Assembly: GCA_011009095.1 (NCBI GenBank)
Contig: VTPC01000929.1
Span: 1-64,000, forward strand
Direction of reading: 5' to 3'
Length of the DNA stretch: 64,000 nucleotides
DNA from: Ignelater luminosus
Lineage: Eukaryota; Arthropoda; Insecta; Coleoptera; Elateridae
Shown here: one piece after another, positions 1 through 12,800 of the stretch
How the letters are laid out: the number at the start of each line of letters is the position of its first letter
Numbering within the stretch: the stretch's first letter is position 1
Translations under genes and position numbers: made by a program
The notes under the pieces: model-generated
Told to the model about the DNA's origin: nothing
The model's input: the letters and a program-made list of their open reading frames with translations, nothing else
Database searches by the model: none

Positions 1-1170
1 AAAAACAGTGTGGAAGAAGAAGAACCCAACAAGCCTTCAACATCCCACGACCCCGACTTTAAAGAAAAAGATGATCAATGTCACAGAAGAAGGCGGAACT
101 TCTGGGGTCAAGGTTACAGCAATGGAATCTTCTTCAACGTGATGTCACGGTCTCCAAGTACAGACAACGTCAACGGGATCTGCTTCCTTTTTTTGAAAAC
201 AAAGACAATCTTGTTTTTTGCTGTGACATTAAAGGTTTGATGAAAAGATTGAATTTGAAGTATGATCCAACTGAATGGAGGCTATTCATAGACTCCTCCA
301 AGCTTTGTTTGAAAGCTGTATTGCTTCACAAAGGCAACCTGTTGGTCATGCAGTTCACATGAAGGAGACTTATGCAAACATATGCTGAACATAAGTGGAA
401 AATCTGTGGCGATCTAAAAGTCATTGCTGTATTCTTAGGAATACAATTAGGGTACAGTAAATACTGTTGCTTTTTATGTATGTGGGATAGTAGGGATAAG
501 AAATCACATTATATTCAAGCCGATTGGCCTGCAAGAAATCTTAACTCTAGAGAGAAAAATGTCGTTGCCGAGCCTCTCGTGTATCCAAAAGATGTTCTTC
601 TTCCACCCCTACATATCAAGCTGGGCTTAATGAAGAATTTTGTCAAAAGCATGAACCGAGAAGGTCAGGCTTTTAAATACTCGAGTGAAAACTTTTCTAG
701 ATTAAGTGATGCAAAAGTCAAGGAAGGCATCTTTGTTGGGCCACAAATACGTGAACTCGTAAAAGATCCTGCGTTCGACCTAAGTTTGGAAGGGGAAGAA
801 AAGGAAGCTTGGGAAGCTCTCAGGGGAGTTATGCGTGGATTTTTAGGGAACAAAAGAGACAATAACTACACTCAGTTGGTGATAGTACTTCTACAAAAAT
901 ACCATCAACTCGGATACAACATGTCCCTAAAAATCTATTTTCTCTACTTCTATTTCGATTTTTACCACCTAATTGTGGAACTGTCAGTGATGAGCACGGA
1001 GAAAGGTTCTATTAGGATATTTCTGTGATGGAATGGAGATATCAGGGCCGCTGGAATGAAACAATGTTTTCGGATTACTGCTGGTTTGTGTGTAGGGATG
1101 CTCCAGAACTCACTTTTAAGAGGAAAGCCAAAAGACAGCGATTTCATGAAGCCACCAATTGATTCTCTGT
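1..1170 (+). pseudogene. Broken transposon-type gene of unnamed arthropod family, 5' end outside window
   Basis: Four frame pieces line up as one protein of a family I know only as recurrent uncharacterised, transposon-like proteins in arthropods and Hydra. Visible in order: KAELLGSRLQQWNLLQRDV (about 90-150), EWRLFIDSSKLCLKAVLLHK (about 275-335), HKWKICGDLKVIAVFLGIQL (about 385-450), LLPPLHIKLGLMKNFVKSM (about 597-653), NKRDNNYTQLVIVLLQKYHQ (about 850-910), and MEWRYQGRWNETMFSDYCW (about 1029-1085). Damage: a frame change near 337, a probable small deletion near 392 (KETYAN runs straight to stops before the next block), a frame change near 955, and an in-frame stop near 1014. The upstream part is cut off by the window edge. 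No TIR was found on the right. Function unknown; I infer a mobile-element origin from its multicopy nature in other genomes. Confidence 0.7.
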
Positions 1171-1685
1171 AGATCCAACCACCTGGTAGGTGTTCTTTTA
1201 TCAATTCTAGAACTGTCATTTAAAAAAAAGAACTATCACACTTTTAATGTTGTTAGCATATGTAATTAATATTTACCGTGTTCTCTTAATCCTTTAAAAT
1301 AAAAAACTTTCACCTATTGTATATCACAGAAACTAGAGCTAATAAAAATTGTTCTTTGTCATATTCGTTTTTCTCAACCCAAAATTAGTAAGAATTGACT
1401 CATGAAGTAAAGGAAACATTAAAAAGTTTTTTTTGTTGGGCAGTGCTATTTATCTAGAATGTTAATACGCATTATATACAGAACGCTTCAAAAACCAAGT
1501 GAAAACCGAGAGAACAGAAATTTGAATGTAATACGATGCAACAAGTACTAGAATACGAATGTATGTATCTACTTAAAACACTTTTGAGTTTCTATAATAT
1601 TAGGATTGAAGGATTGTGCCAAATGACATTACGGAAAGCAACATTTTCGAAGTGTTAAAGAGTAAATTCTCCGAAGAGAGAATTG
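1171..1685. other. No recognised feature
   Basis: AT-rich sequence after the broken gene. I see no open frame, TIR or tandem repeat. Confidence 0.5.
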
Positions 1686-2330
1686 TGTAACGGTCACTTT
1701 TCGTTACCGTTCCATGTGGTTGCTCAATCTGAACTTTCAGTGTGTGGACTTTCAAAGTGCTTTTGAATCTTTTTATAGTTTCCTCTCGGGTGGAGAGCCT
1801 AATGTTTTAGCACTGAGAAGTCAACTGCATTCTTTAGCTTCTGAACACTTTTTGAATCATGTAAGGTTAACGAATTTTTCACTTAATTATTGTTGCTAGC
1901 GAGACACGAGCTATTTCTTCCATCTTTTAACTTAGCTCTATACTGGATTTTCTTCTGCAAGCCCAGGGGATTGATCGTCGATTTAGCTGTTCCGAGGGTG
2001 CACTAGCTGACCTCTTCTATCTGCTCGAATCTGTAGAAATCTTCGTGGAAAACTTCTGATTACAAAAGCCCGTAAAGACTTATTCAATCTTTTCTTTTAT
2101 TTGTATAAATTTTTAATAACGTTAAACAAGATTAATTAAATCACGACGATGCATTCTAATGATTTCGGTAAACCTGTGATTTTTGTTGCCGTGCTATAAT
2201 TATCATTTAGAGCGATTTCTTGTTCAACCTAAGGAAACGAGCGTTAAGTGGGTTTTGTGCGTTTGTTACAAGAAATTTTGTTTGCACACCCAGATTCACT
2301 TATTTTTCTTTTGGGTTAAATAAAAGTTTT
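1686..2330 (+). repeat. LTR-like repeat, copy 1
   Basis: Begins TGTAACGGTCACTTTTCG followed by TACCGTTCCATGTG, and the same opening recurs in the same orientation at 5227. Similarity continues patchily (for example the AGGTTAACGAAT region near 1865 against AGGGTTGACGAAT near 5382), so the two copies are diverged. The TG start and long direct repetition suggest an LTR retrotransposon terminal repeat. No gag, protease, RT or integrase motif lies between the copies, so this could equally be two solo LTRs. The 3' limit is approximate. Confidence 0.4.
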
Positions 2331-2680
2331 TTAATTAGATTGGATTTTTGGCTGAATCATTAAATTTTTCGGATAATCAAATTCTTTTATTAATTATTTG
2401 ATTTTCTTTCTTTAAGATTGTTACTTAATTAACTTAATTACTTAATAATTCTATTATGTACAGGGTGTTATACAAGCTTATGTGTTGTTATTTAAGCTGG
2501 GATATTTCTTGTTGTATCGTAAATTACTATAGATTATCTATTTATATACAAAACTGTTGTTGGTGATTTATAATTGGGTAGAATTTTGTTGTTACCTATA
2601 TGTATATGTATTTACTTGTTACCTTTTGCATGTTTTTTGTGTTGCTTTGAACTAGGGCCCTTGCATTTTCTTTGGAATAT
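2331..2680. other. No recognised gene; orphan ACAGGGTG motif
   Basis: AT-rich. A GTACAGGGTGTTAT motif near 2458 resembles the ends of several elements in this window, but no partner end was found. Confidence 0.4.
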
Positions 2681-3590
2681 ACAGTGTTCGCCAAAAAATT
2701 TTATTGAATGACTGATGGAAAATTTGTTTCCGGTATCGGGTTTTGCTTACCCGAGAACCAAAAATGACCTAATCAAAAGTAATCATATGGTCTTTTTTAT
2801 TCGCCAAATTTGACATTTTTAGAAAGAATATCCGAAAAATGGACTTACTTGTCCAAATGTTGAAAAAAAAATTATGAGAAAAACATGTTTCCTTTGCAGT
2901 TGTTTACCCGTATGCAAATTTTCAAAAGCCTACCACGGTTTTCATATTTTGCCCTTTATTTCGCTTTTTGTTTTTATTAATGTTTATTTGGAAGATGCGA
3001 TAAGATATGTACAGTGTGATGCAATTGATTGAAGATGGTTTGAATTTGGCGCCAAGTTTAAATTATTTTCATGGTGGCAAATGGCAACAAAATATATAAT
3101 TTGCAGGTAATTTGACGATTTACCCCGGATCACCCCGAATGCTTACCCACTATAGCCAATCTACCACGTGAAAAACTTCGGCACGAAGTTCAAACCATCC
3201 TCAATCAATTGCAATCACACTGTACATATGCATGCAATGCACGTCCTGATTACAAATCGGATTTATGTGTTTATCTGTATGAATGAGATGAACTTTGCAC
3301 CAAGCATGCTATTTTATCAAAGCTCCATTTTTATTTTTTACATAAAAATAAAGAAAAGAAGATATTATTGAGATAGTAAAATGAGTATTGTGCAAAATGT
3401 ATCTAATCAATAAGTGTTATGAATTAGATCGGATCGACTTTTATTAATTAACAAACAAGCAAAAGGGAAATAAAGGGCAAAATATGAAAATCGCGGTAGG
3501 TTTTTGAAAATTTGCATACGGGTAAAAAATTGCAAAGGCAACATTTTTTTCTCGTGACGTTTTTCAAAATGTATAATGTATACACATTAT
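2681..3590. mobile_element. MITE-like element with ~110 bp inverted arms
   Basis: The segment at about 2862-2970 is the reverse complement of about 3461-3569 with few mismatches; both carry TTTACCCGTATGCAAATTTT and ATATTTTGCCCTTTATTTC. The left end may begin at ACAGTGTTCGCC (2681), a start typical of insect Tc1-like elements; no matching right end was found, so the right boundary is uncertain. No transposase sequence is visible inside, so it is probably non-autonomous. Confidence 0.6.
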
Positions 3591-3657
3591 ATCTGTACCT
3601 ACATTTATGTAACATGCGATATAAAGACGCTTACATTCAGTTAATGTTCATGTTATA

Positions 3658-3990
3658 CTAATTTTCATCATCTTTATTGTCACTTTCATCATTATCACTT
3701 AGTTTCTGCAGAAGTGATAATTTCTTAACTTTAACAGTTAAACTGTCTGGGTTTTTCTTTTTTATTGAACAAAGTGAAGAAATGTACGGGTCGAATGACA
3801 CAGCAAAGTACATTCTCAATATTGGCTTTTCTAGAAGACCCCTTTGTGTTTTGTCTATAATGTGCTTATGCTGAGCTTCTGAAAACATGCCAATATTTTG
3901 TGTCCCGATGCGGGAATAGCGTACCGAGAATATAATTGACTACATAAATTTGCGGTATCAAACTCTTCTACATTTATTGCATAATCACTG
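3658..3990 (-). pseudogene. Scrap of a transposon-type gene (SGHKIL ... SSDP family)
   Basis: Minus-strand frames give YAIPASGHKIL (about 3900-3930) and, after a frame change near 3888, MFSEAQHKHIIDKTQRG then FDPYISSLCSIKKKNPDSL. This order matches a multicopy insect protein whose C-terminal region reads roughly SxHKIL, LPIG-LSEEAQE, SSDPxISSL. Here the LPIG-type stretch between SGHKIL and SEAQ is missing. The frame ends in an acidic, Asp/Glu/Asn-rich tail. No function is assigned to the family; the multicopy state suggests a mobile element. It is a fragment, not a working gene. Confidence 0.45.
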
Positions 3991-4035
3991 TTAATGGCTT
4001 TCAAAATAGTAAAAAAACTAGTGATTATTTTTTCA

Positions 4036-4440
4036 TCAACATCCGTAATTTGGGTAGATATTCTGGAATTTAAAAATAAAAGATTTTAAATTGAGACCTC
4101 GCATATCGAATGGCAAAGAATTATAAAACTTGACAGCATTGTATATAAAACTTCTCCGAAACAATAAAGACGTATAAAGAGGCATAGTGAGCATATAATT
4201 ATACCGAGTATTTGCAGAGTGCACCTGTATCCCAGGTATCAATTCAGAACTAAGAGATGTAGAACTTTTTGTTGAAAGTAGAGTATATGTATACACTCCC
4301 AAATGATACTTCCAACGATTTTCCATGTTTAACCAGCCTAGGTCTGAAATTTTTTGCGTAACGTAACGACGTAAATTGTAAATAAATCGACACCAATTTT
4401 GCGTTTTTTGAATGCGGTACTTGTCACATCTTACTTTTGA
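4036..4440 (-). pseudogene. C-terminal end of a non-LTR retrotransposon ORF2
   Basis: About 134 codons stay open on the minus strand. The piece shows YRIQKTQNWCRFIYNLRRY, then ISDLGWLNMENRWKYHL, then SANTRYNYML and FRRSFIYNAVKFYNSLP. This is the usual tail of CR1/Jockey-type ORF2 proteins: an IQN..RFI-.LR.Y block, a LGWL-.R block, an H..NTR block, and a RSF.Y.G..FWN.LP block. The RT and endonuclease domains are absent. LINE copies are normally 5'-truncated, so a surviving 3' piece is expected. The clade cannot be fixed from this end alone. Confidence 0.65.
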
Positions 4441-5226
4441 ATTTCCAGTTTAAGGCTTTACACTTTTGGTTTGTCTTCTGCACTTCAGCGTTGATAATTC
4501 AAATTCAAAGTACTCTTTTTTGGCACTTTTTTTAAAGCCACACTATTTATGTGCTATGATATCGCACCACATATAACAGATTTGTGATAAATTTATTTGT
4601 TACCATGTTACAAATCTTTTCCTCAACCGTTGTATAAATTAAATTAGAAAAAAAGCTTCGTTCATTTTATCAATTATAATGGTTGTTGCAATTAGTTGAT
4701 TAATTTGAATCTTCATTAAATTAACCTCCTAGTAGTTGTTATTGCGCTTTTTTGCGAAGAGTAACTAATTTGACAAGTTTGAAATATCGTGTTGAGAACA
4801 AGCTAGGGTTTTTTCACATAATTATCTTTCCCAGTGCACTTTCGACGTACATGCACAACGGGACACTGCAAACCATAAAAAAATCTAATTATTCTTTATT
4901 CACATCAACTCCAAAACATAACTGCCATCGTTGTTTGTACATATAAGCTATGCTCACTACTTTCATTGCAGCCCCATTCAAAAATAAAGTTTTTGCATTC
5001 GTGCAATTTAAATGTGTCTTCGTGAGCAGCAACTAGGCGTTTAATAGTGTGATCTAACAAAACTTGTAACTAAATCTCTGTAATTCTTATAAAATCTTTA
5101 TCAGGGTAGCATAGCGTTTTTGTCTTTCATAGGATGGATATATGTCACATCTTTTCGCTTTAGATTTTCCTCTGATGGACAAATATTGTTTTTTTGTGAA
5201 GTTCTTTTCAGTAAAAATGCAAGAGC
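4441..5226. other. No recognised feature
   Basis: AT-rich spacer between the LINE end and the second LTR-like copy. Short frames here look like chance. Confidence 0.5.
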
Positions 5227-6240
5227 TTGTAACGGTCACTTTTCGCTACCGTTCCATGTGTTTGTTAATCGGTACTTTCGATGTGTTCTGGTATTTTTTT
5301 ATACAGTGTTTCCTCCTTCGAAGAGCACATTGAGAGGTTGATTATATATTTTTGTAACTTCTAGAGTGTTGAAATCAATTAGGGTTGACGAATTGCATTA
5401 TTATAGTTATTGTAAACTTCTTGTTCTAGTTTTATGGTATTTGAACGGCTCTTAGAGGGATAATTTCTGTTGATTGGGTAAATCTTAGGATCCGATTAGT
5501 AGAAAGATTGGAGTGGATTATGTCGTTCGAGTAGGGTTAGAGATTTTAGCAATTTCGTGAGACTTTTTGTTTATTTATTTATTATACATCTTGGTATAGG
5601 TAATTAATTTAGTGAACCTATGTTGAGATTGACTATCAAATCACTACTAGTTTTTGCTAATTTGGTTCTGGATTAAATTTCTTTTAATAGAAATTGATTT
5701 GAGCATTTAAAGTTTCCTGCGGAACTTATATGAAATTGTTCGGATTGGTTGAGCGATTTATTTCGATTTGTGTGCCTTTTCTTCCGGAGAGGAGACGGTC
5801 GGTGGCCAGCGTTTCGCGCGGTCCTAGTAGTTGCGAGATCGCTGTTTATTGTGTGAAAATGCCTAAATATTAGGGTAAGTTATTTCCTCTTTGTTCTTCT
5901 TGCAGATGTTGATAGGGTTTTTTTTTTTGCAATCGGCTTTTTTGGGGAGGCCGTTTCTAAACCGAAGCTAAGATTTGTTTAGAAGTTTCTTCCGTGAATT
6001 TCTTTGAAGTAAGAAGATTAACCGGCTTTTTCGCAGCATATCTTCCTCAGGGCCCCGTTTTAAATATACGATCGCCGCACTGACTTTTGGTGGCATGCGG
6101 GCCCGCTACCAAACTTCTGAAGCTAAACATTATAAGAGTAATCCTAACTGCTACAGGATAGTGCGTTACGGTCCGTCTGTGGGAGAAGGACAACTCCTGC
6201 CTAATTCACAATCTTTATAACAATTTAACATTTCTAAATT
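5227..6240 (+). repeat. LTR-like repeat, copy 2, with a GC-richer downstream segment
   Basis: Opens TGTAACGGTCACTTTTCG then CTACCGTTCCATGTG, matching copy 1 at 1686 in the same orientation. A GC-richer stretch follows (about 5780-6190). It includes TTTTGGTGGCATGCGGGCCC and a hairpin whose arms are TTGGTGG and CTACCAA (about 6087-6115). A leader or primer-binding region after an LTR could look like this, but I could not match it to a tRNA 3' end. No internal retroelement proteins were found downstream. Confidence 0.35.
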
Positions 6241-9200
6241 ACAAATAAATTTTATGGAAAATTGTCGATCACTAGCACTTATCAAATTTTATTATATCCT
6301 CCTACTATGTATAAATCTAGTGTGTATTTCTTTGTTGATCGAAGTTGTGTGCTTAACATACAAAATTATTTCTTGCTCTTTAGAAACTATTATCAGTACA
6401 TGGAACGTTTATTGAAATTCTTGATTTTTTTCAACTGTTTTTATTATAGCTGTTTCACCTCTACGATCAGATCTGTATCGCAGCCGATTCTTCGGGGTAA
6501 AGGGTGCAAATTTTTTTTCTATGCTCGTTTCCCTATTATTGTTTTGAACTTTTTATTTATATCAGAAAACTTAATTTCTCATTATTAAATTTCTGTCTAT
6601 TAGTAACACTCATAATTGAGATCTATAGTAGTAAATAATTTTTTGGTTTATTACAAGTTATAGATAAACTTTGATTTTAGGTATTATTGTAACACTTAAT
6701 TTATTTCAGTTTCAAAATTTTGCTCTTGTTACATTTTAGATTACCAAAAGTGTGGTGGTAGATTTTTACCTTTTACCTTTTAGATACATTAATTTTACTT
6801 GTCCACTTTTATGGATAGTGAACTATACGATGAAGTATTTGTAAATGCTTACACTTTATCTCTTGAATTACTTCACTTATCGCATTGCATACAATAATGG
6901 GGGAAGATTACTTCCTTTACTAACCACCCAGAATATTTCTATAAAAATCTTGTTTCCATTTTTTTACACTCTAGTCACTTTTTCGACCACTTCCAATTTA
7001 AAATTACTTAAATATACCTTTTTTGTCGACCCTATTAGAAAGTAGGCTTTTCGACGCTCATTTTGTGGCAGAAAGTTGAGGATTGTATCTGAGCGGGAGG
7101 TAAAGTAATTTTTCCTCCCTGTAGTTCAATTTCTAGTTGGTTTTTTTCTTAGATACGTTTTGGATACTATGGATACCAGAGCTATGTTAGAATTACTTAC
7201 AAAAGTAGATTCTTAATATACAACAACCTTTATTTAGATTTTTAATAAAGGTTGACGAAAAAATTATATGTGAAGCTCTGGAAGAAAGTATTTTTCCCTC
7301 GTTTTCGGGTCGTGAAATAAATGAGACACTCGGGAAAAAAAATATCACTTTTTTCCCTTGTAACACAAATAACTATTAATACACTACACAATATCTTCCG
7401 CGCAATTACATAAACTATATTTTGCAATACATATGAGTAAGGAGCTGTGGATCCAGAAACTTACCAAGAATAGTTGAAAAACTGTTGTAAATATAGATAA
7501 AGAATTCTCAAGTCAAACCGAAACGAAACAGATGTCACGGATAATATAATTCCAGAACTATTTTACGGGTTCAACTTACAAAACCACTCAAAAATGGGCT
7601 AGAAATGAAGCAAGAAGAGAACAGAACATTTGAGAAAAATAAAAGAGAACCCTAAAGAAATCTGTGCAGTCGAGCACGAGAAAAGATTTGTAAATTCGAA
7701 ATTTTGGCAAGCTTCCATGTGATATTCGATTTAAACATAAACTCAATCTAGCGCTAAAATAAGGTAACAAGCCAGCGATGGGGCATGATTTCTATTGTGC
7801 TCTTAAGCCTTGTTTGAATTTTACATTATGGCTTATAACCGAAATTAAATCAATTTGGTTTAACAAAGCAATTAACAACCAGCATACAAAATTAAATTAA
7901 GATTGACAATAGAAAATTACATTTGCACTATTTCCTGTTAGTGATAAATATTTGATTTCTATAGAATGTGTTAAGCGTTGAACAATGATTGATAAGCATT
8001 TTGAATAGGATTTTTCCAAATAATTGTTGACCCTCTCCCAAGAAACAAAATTATCCTAATAATAAAAGTTGATGATTTTCAACTCTAGGACAATATTTAT
8101 ATTTGCATTTAGAAGTTTCTTAAAATAACTCCAAAAATCAAAATCACAATAATGGAAAATAATATTTGATAGTAGAAATTTCCACAAAATCTTCTTAGCA
8201 TAAACACGCGTCTTTGAAAGGTGTTGACTTAGATTCTGCTAAAGCAAATAATTACTATTTTTAAGTGCTTGTTAAAACAGAAGAAGACATTAAAGAAATT
8301 TATAAACTCCTTTGATGATATACTAGACAGATGGAATTTCGCTTTAAAGCGAAATGTTTGTTAACATTACACTTTAATTTCCTCATAATACAAAATTAAC
8401 GGAGTGTTTTGAAAAGGTAGATCTAGCCTTTAAGAGGTCTGCGAACTCTCTTAAAAGTGTTTCAGTAAACAATGTGAAAAAAATTTCAATTTCAATTTAT
8501 TTTCGTAATAAAGATGACCTTATTTCAAAGTATCTTTAGAAATGTTTGTAAAATCTTTATTTCTTCCACCAATAATTACCTTTTAAAGAAACACCAATGT
8601 TGTTAGCCTTTCACTATTTTACAGAACTTACATCGGTTTTGTGGTTACATAAATTAAAATACTACAAAAAAATGAAAAGTTATATTAATAGTAAATTATA
8701 TACCTCCGTTGGATCGTAAAAAAACAGTATTTATTTTATTATAAGATGCAGTTGCTGAGTGTACAGGGTGGTCTAAATTCGACCTAGAAAATATCTAGAG
8801 AGAGAGAGAGAGAGAAAGACTTAAAAATACTTGCTGATCTTTCTCTACTGAATTCATTGACACAATCAGAATTTTTTTAGCAATCATAGTAGACTCTGAC
8901 ATAGTTGAATAAGTGGTTTTTTCACTTTCAGCGTTTTACATCAATAGTTAGCATCAATTTAAATACCGTCTCTACATTGAAAAACTAGTGCAGTTAATCT
9001 GATTCATTTTGAAACAGCAACTCATTACAGACCTTATCGATTGCATTACGTAGATCAATACGTAATATCAATTCTGTTGCTGTAGGAACCCATTTAACTA
9101 TTTTGTAAAAAAATTAAACAAAAAATATTATTCTCAAGCTCGATAACAAAAGTATAAAAAGATTTCAAAGATCAATAATCAGTTTTGTCGTAATTATTAC

Positions 9201-9697
9201 CCATGGATACTAAGATACTTACTATAGAGATGCTACCACTTCTATTTTATCAAAAGATACATTAAGTGGATTGTTTATTATGATAATATTAATGATAATA
9301 TTTAATTCTATTTCTGTCTTATCTTTCTTACTGATATTATGAGCAATAAATTGTATTGTTCTCAAGGTTTTTAGATGACTTAAAAGTTTTACATGTTATC
9401 TACTTTTTTTCTTTTTTTGTACGATAAATAATTAGCACGTGTAAAATTATTAAAACTAGAACAATAGAATTTATAAAACTGATGATGTAATCATTTTGCA
9501 AAAATTTGTTTACATAAACGGTAATCAAACCAATGTCGTCTAACAAGAATGTAAATTGCGATACCTTTATAATAGAGTGAATCAGTTCTGCAACCTGCCA
9601 AACCTTATTTTGCATAGGCACACGTAATAATAATAACAATAATAATCAAATTTCTGCAATCGGTCAAAAAGCTTCCAACTTAACACTTGCATTGAAA
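6241..9697. other. Long gene-free AT-rich stretch
   Basis: No coding signal I can support. Short frames (for example 6262-6588 and 6845-7045) have the Phe/Tyr/Leu/Ile-rich composition expected of translated AT-rich DNA. A minus-strand frame ending at 9400 (about 71 residues from its ATG near 9615) has one hydrophobic segment near its C-terminus, but no splice or homology support. One ACAGGGTGG motif sits near 8763. Confidence 0.45.
8797..8815. repeat. (AG)n microsatellite
   Basis: About nine consecutive AG units just after ATATCT, beside an orphan ACAGGGTGG motif. Confidence 0.9.
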
Positions 9698-9852
9698 GTT
9701 AGCTCCCGTGTAGTTATTTCTATTTTGTATACAATTTGTTTCAAACGACCCCAAAGATAAGAATCCGCAGTTATCTGCCTTGTATTATGGGGTGGTACAC
9801 CATCTTGTTGAAATAACATTTGCTGGCATGGATTAAGGGATGCATCATCAAG
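9698..9852 (-). pseudogene. Tc1/mariner-type transposase scrap with internal deletion
   Basis: The minus strand reads MLFQQDGVPPHNTRQITADS followed in frame by YLWGRLKQIVYKIEITTREL. The first block holds the second catalytic Asp (FQQDGxPPH) of DDE transposases of the Tc1/mariner superfamily. The second block normally follows the third catalytic motif (SPDLTPLDFFLWG). The DNA between, including the third acidic residue, is deleted, joining PPHNTRQ nearly directly to LWGRLK. Catalytically dead fragment. The N-terminal half is not recognisable upstream on this strand, and no TIRs were found. Confidence 0.65.
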
Positions 9853-12800
9853 TTTTAATTATTTAGTGGGAAGAGTCAAGACAAGCATTTATGACTTATG
9901 GCTGAAGATTATACTGCAATCATGTCAATTGTGAACTTGCTCGTTGCTAAAGATCTCCATCGTGAAGGCCTTGTACACTCCGGTGATTATAAGAATGAAA
10001 CTTATGAAACTTCTCCTGGTATAGAAGACGCAAATCAAAAATGAACAGCGTGACTATACTGCAATTCGGCAAGTGCTAATTGTGGAGTTTGATGCAACTG
10101 TATCTGCTAGATTTTCATTTCAATAGTGGATATCCGCGGAGCACCGCTATTACTACATAGTGTAGGGTTGTACAAGTGTCTTGTATTTTCTACATCTGCT
10201 AAAGATTTGATTATTAGGCTGTCATTCGACCTAGATATTTAAGACGATATTCCATGAACACTTAGACAGTGTTACGATTCGTAGATAAATACAATATGTC
10301 ATCATACTCACGTGCAGTAAACAAATCCATCAATAATTTACAGCAAAAAAATAATCAACGACAAAAGCACTTAGTTGTGACAAGGAAACAAAATCCAAAC
10401 AATCAAATAATTGCTCCCCTCATCAGCCAACTTGATATTTGACGCCTACAAAGTAAATCTCGTCGTTTACGATATGTAATAAAAACAAGTGCGTATTAAC
10501 ACTTCATTTCGCGCCATTGCAGTTAAGGAATGCCAAGTTGGCAACGAAATGCGTTCATTTTTGCTTTCAAGGTTATATTATGTGCTCGAATTGAACCGAA
10601 CGAACTGGTGTTTCGGTTCGTTGAAAGGAACATTCCAGTACCCGAACTAAAAAGGACGCCACTGGAATCCAGATTGTAAGAATTTTTATTTCATTTACGG
10701 CCAAATTCTTTGTGCTAATGCTAAGCAATGAAGCATCTAATTTGTAATATTATTAATAATAAATCCCGTAAAGCTCGTTCCGGTTCGTGTTCCAATTCGA
10801 AACCTGAATTGGGGAAAGATAAAGTTTACTTTCTTACTACAATTTTGTACAGAAATATGAAATTATCTCGAAAACGCTGCGTGTTTTCCTGAAAACCAAA
10901 CACCAAGCTCAAAGATAATATCAAAAATGCAAAAAAAAACTAGAACCTGCGGAACTTTTTCTTTAATCAAGGTATGGGTACCCTCTCATATCTCTGTCGC
11001 TAGTTAAAGTTTAATTCAAAATCTAAGATAGTGTCGGAAAACTAGATCAAACGTCATACCAAATTTGACATTTTTCTAATGAACGATTTGAGACAGAAGA
11101 ATATTTCTTATATCGGAAACGAATTCTTCTAATTTTGTGTTTAACCCATTATGAAACAGCCTGTATATAAACTGGTGCACTATGCAAGAAATGCTTTTTA
11201 TTTCACTTACATATCCCAAGACGAGCTGCAGTGAAATAGCTACATTTGCACCGAGCACGGTATATCATACGAATGCGTAGCGAGCGCTCAAGCACTTAGG
11301 GGGTTAAATATGCAGTACCTTACAAGCGAATATCCAAACTTTTTATTTTTCTGTTATAGAAACAAAGTTTCAATCTTAGCTGAATAGAAGTTACACTTTG
11401 GTTGCCTTAGCAACGTCTTAACATTTTCATCTCAACCTAAGTAACAAACATCATTTTAAATCATTCTAAATGTTTCTCGAAGGCATGCAAGTGAAAGACA
11501 AACCGTTTCTTATGTAATATCACACAAGTTTGTATACAGGGTGTCCCATAAACTGTGAATGGAGAAATTCGTCATTGTTTATAGAAAAAACGGAATATGT
11601 TACTAAGCAAAGTTGTGTTTCCATTGTTTGTTGCAAATTTCGAATGTTTTTATTAGGATGCCCTGTTTATTGTTGGGGTTTAAGGAAGCATAGAACCAGT
11701 TTTCGTTTGATATCATAACCAGTAGTTTTTCGGCTGTACTGAGTGAATTTTTTTTAAAGCAATTTTACTGCAAAACAATATTATTATTGTTATTTTTAGT
11801 CTTTTTTTTTACTGTAATTTCAACTTATAGTCGGTACGCCTTCTATCTATAAAAGAAAAATTAATTTCGTCCTGTAGAGAAAAGCTTTCTTACAATGTAC
11901 AGATTTGCAATATAGCTGCCCCATGTGTGAAATTAAGAAAACTAGACAGTCTTGTTGAATCGGGGTCTTTTGTACTGGAATGAAAATATGTTAGATGTGA
12001 GACAGATATCTAGAAGCTTTCAAGATCTTTTAATTTCGACGGCTAAATCTTCATATTTATCACAACGTCTAAAGATAAAGCGCGAGGGGAACAGCAACAT
12101 TTAAGATAAATCCTCTTTTTTGTTTGTTATCGATTAGTACTACATTTGGCTTGTTTGCAACGACGAATTACTTGGTTACCATTGGTCTGTTCCACTAAAG
12201 GGCGTTAAGGTATAGCTTTCAAGTATTGGTCAGTTGCATATTTGTAATAGGTTCTGATGATTTGAGTAGTTTGTTTTGTTGTAATTTATTGGCAGACTAT
12301 TGCTCTACAGATGCATGCTCTATAGACACCAGAGTCAGCCTCAGACGTTAAGCCAGTGAAGCGAGTACCTCAGGGTGCACAAATAAAGATGCGCAAAAAT
12401 CAAAGAAAGGTGTCAAAATTAAATGTATGCAATAAATGATTTAGACAGGTTAATTCAGAGGACTCCGATACGATCCTACCCATCATTTTGCGTGTGTTTA
12501 ATTCAACCATGAAAAAAGACAGCTCTAGTAATATTCTTATAGCATTTGTTTAAACGACACGTATAAGTACTGTACTTCGTATCCTTGCAGTTTGTTTATC
12601 TGCTCTTACTCTAGTGTACTGAGTCATTGGATCGATTGGTTGATCGCAAATCGCGAGTCAACCTACCGTGCTCGAGCTATCTAACTTTGAAAAAGAAACG
12701 GCAGAAACTAAAAATCCGCCTGTAGATTTCCTGATTCCCTAAAGAAGTCATATTGCAAATGTGTACCACAATGTCTTCCTAGATATGGTACCATGAGGGT

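Noticed and set aside
6262..6588. 108-codon plus-strand frame rich in Phe, Tyr, Ile and Leu
   Set aside because: No known motif, splice or poly(A) context; composition is that of translated AT-rich DNA.
12344..12435. Frame with VPQGAQIKMR resembling an RT VPQG motif
   Set aside because: No other RT block nearby; four residues are not enough.
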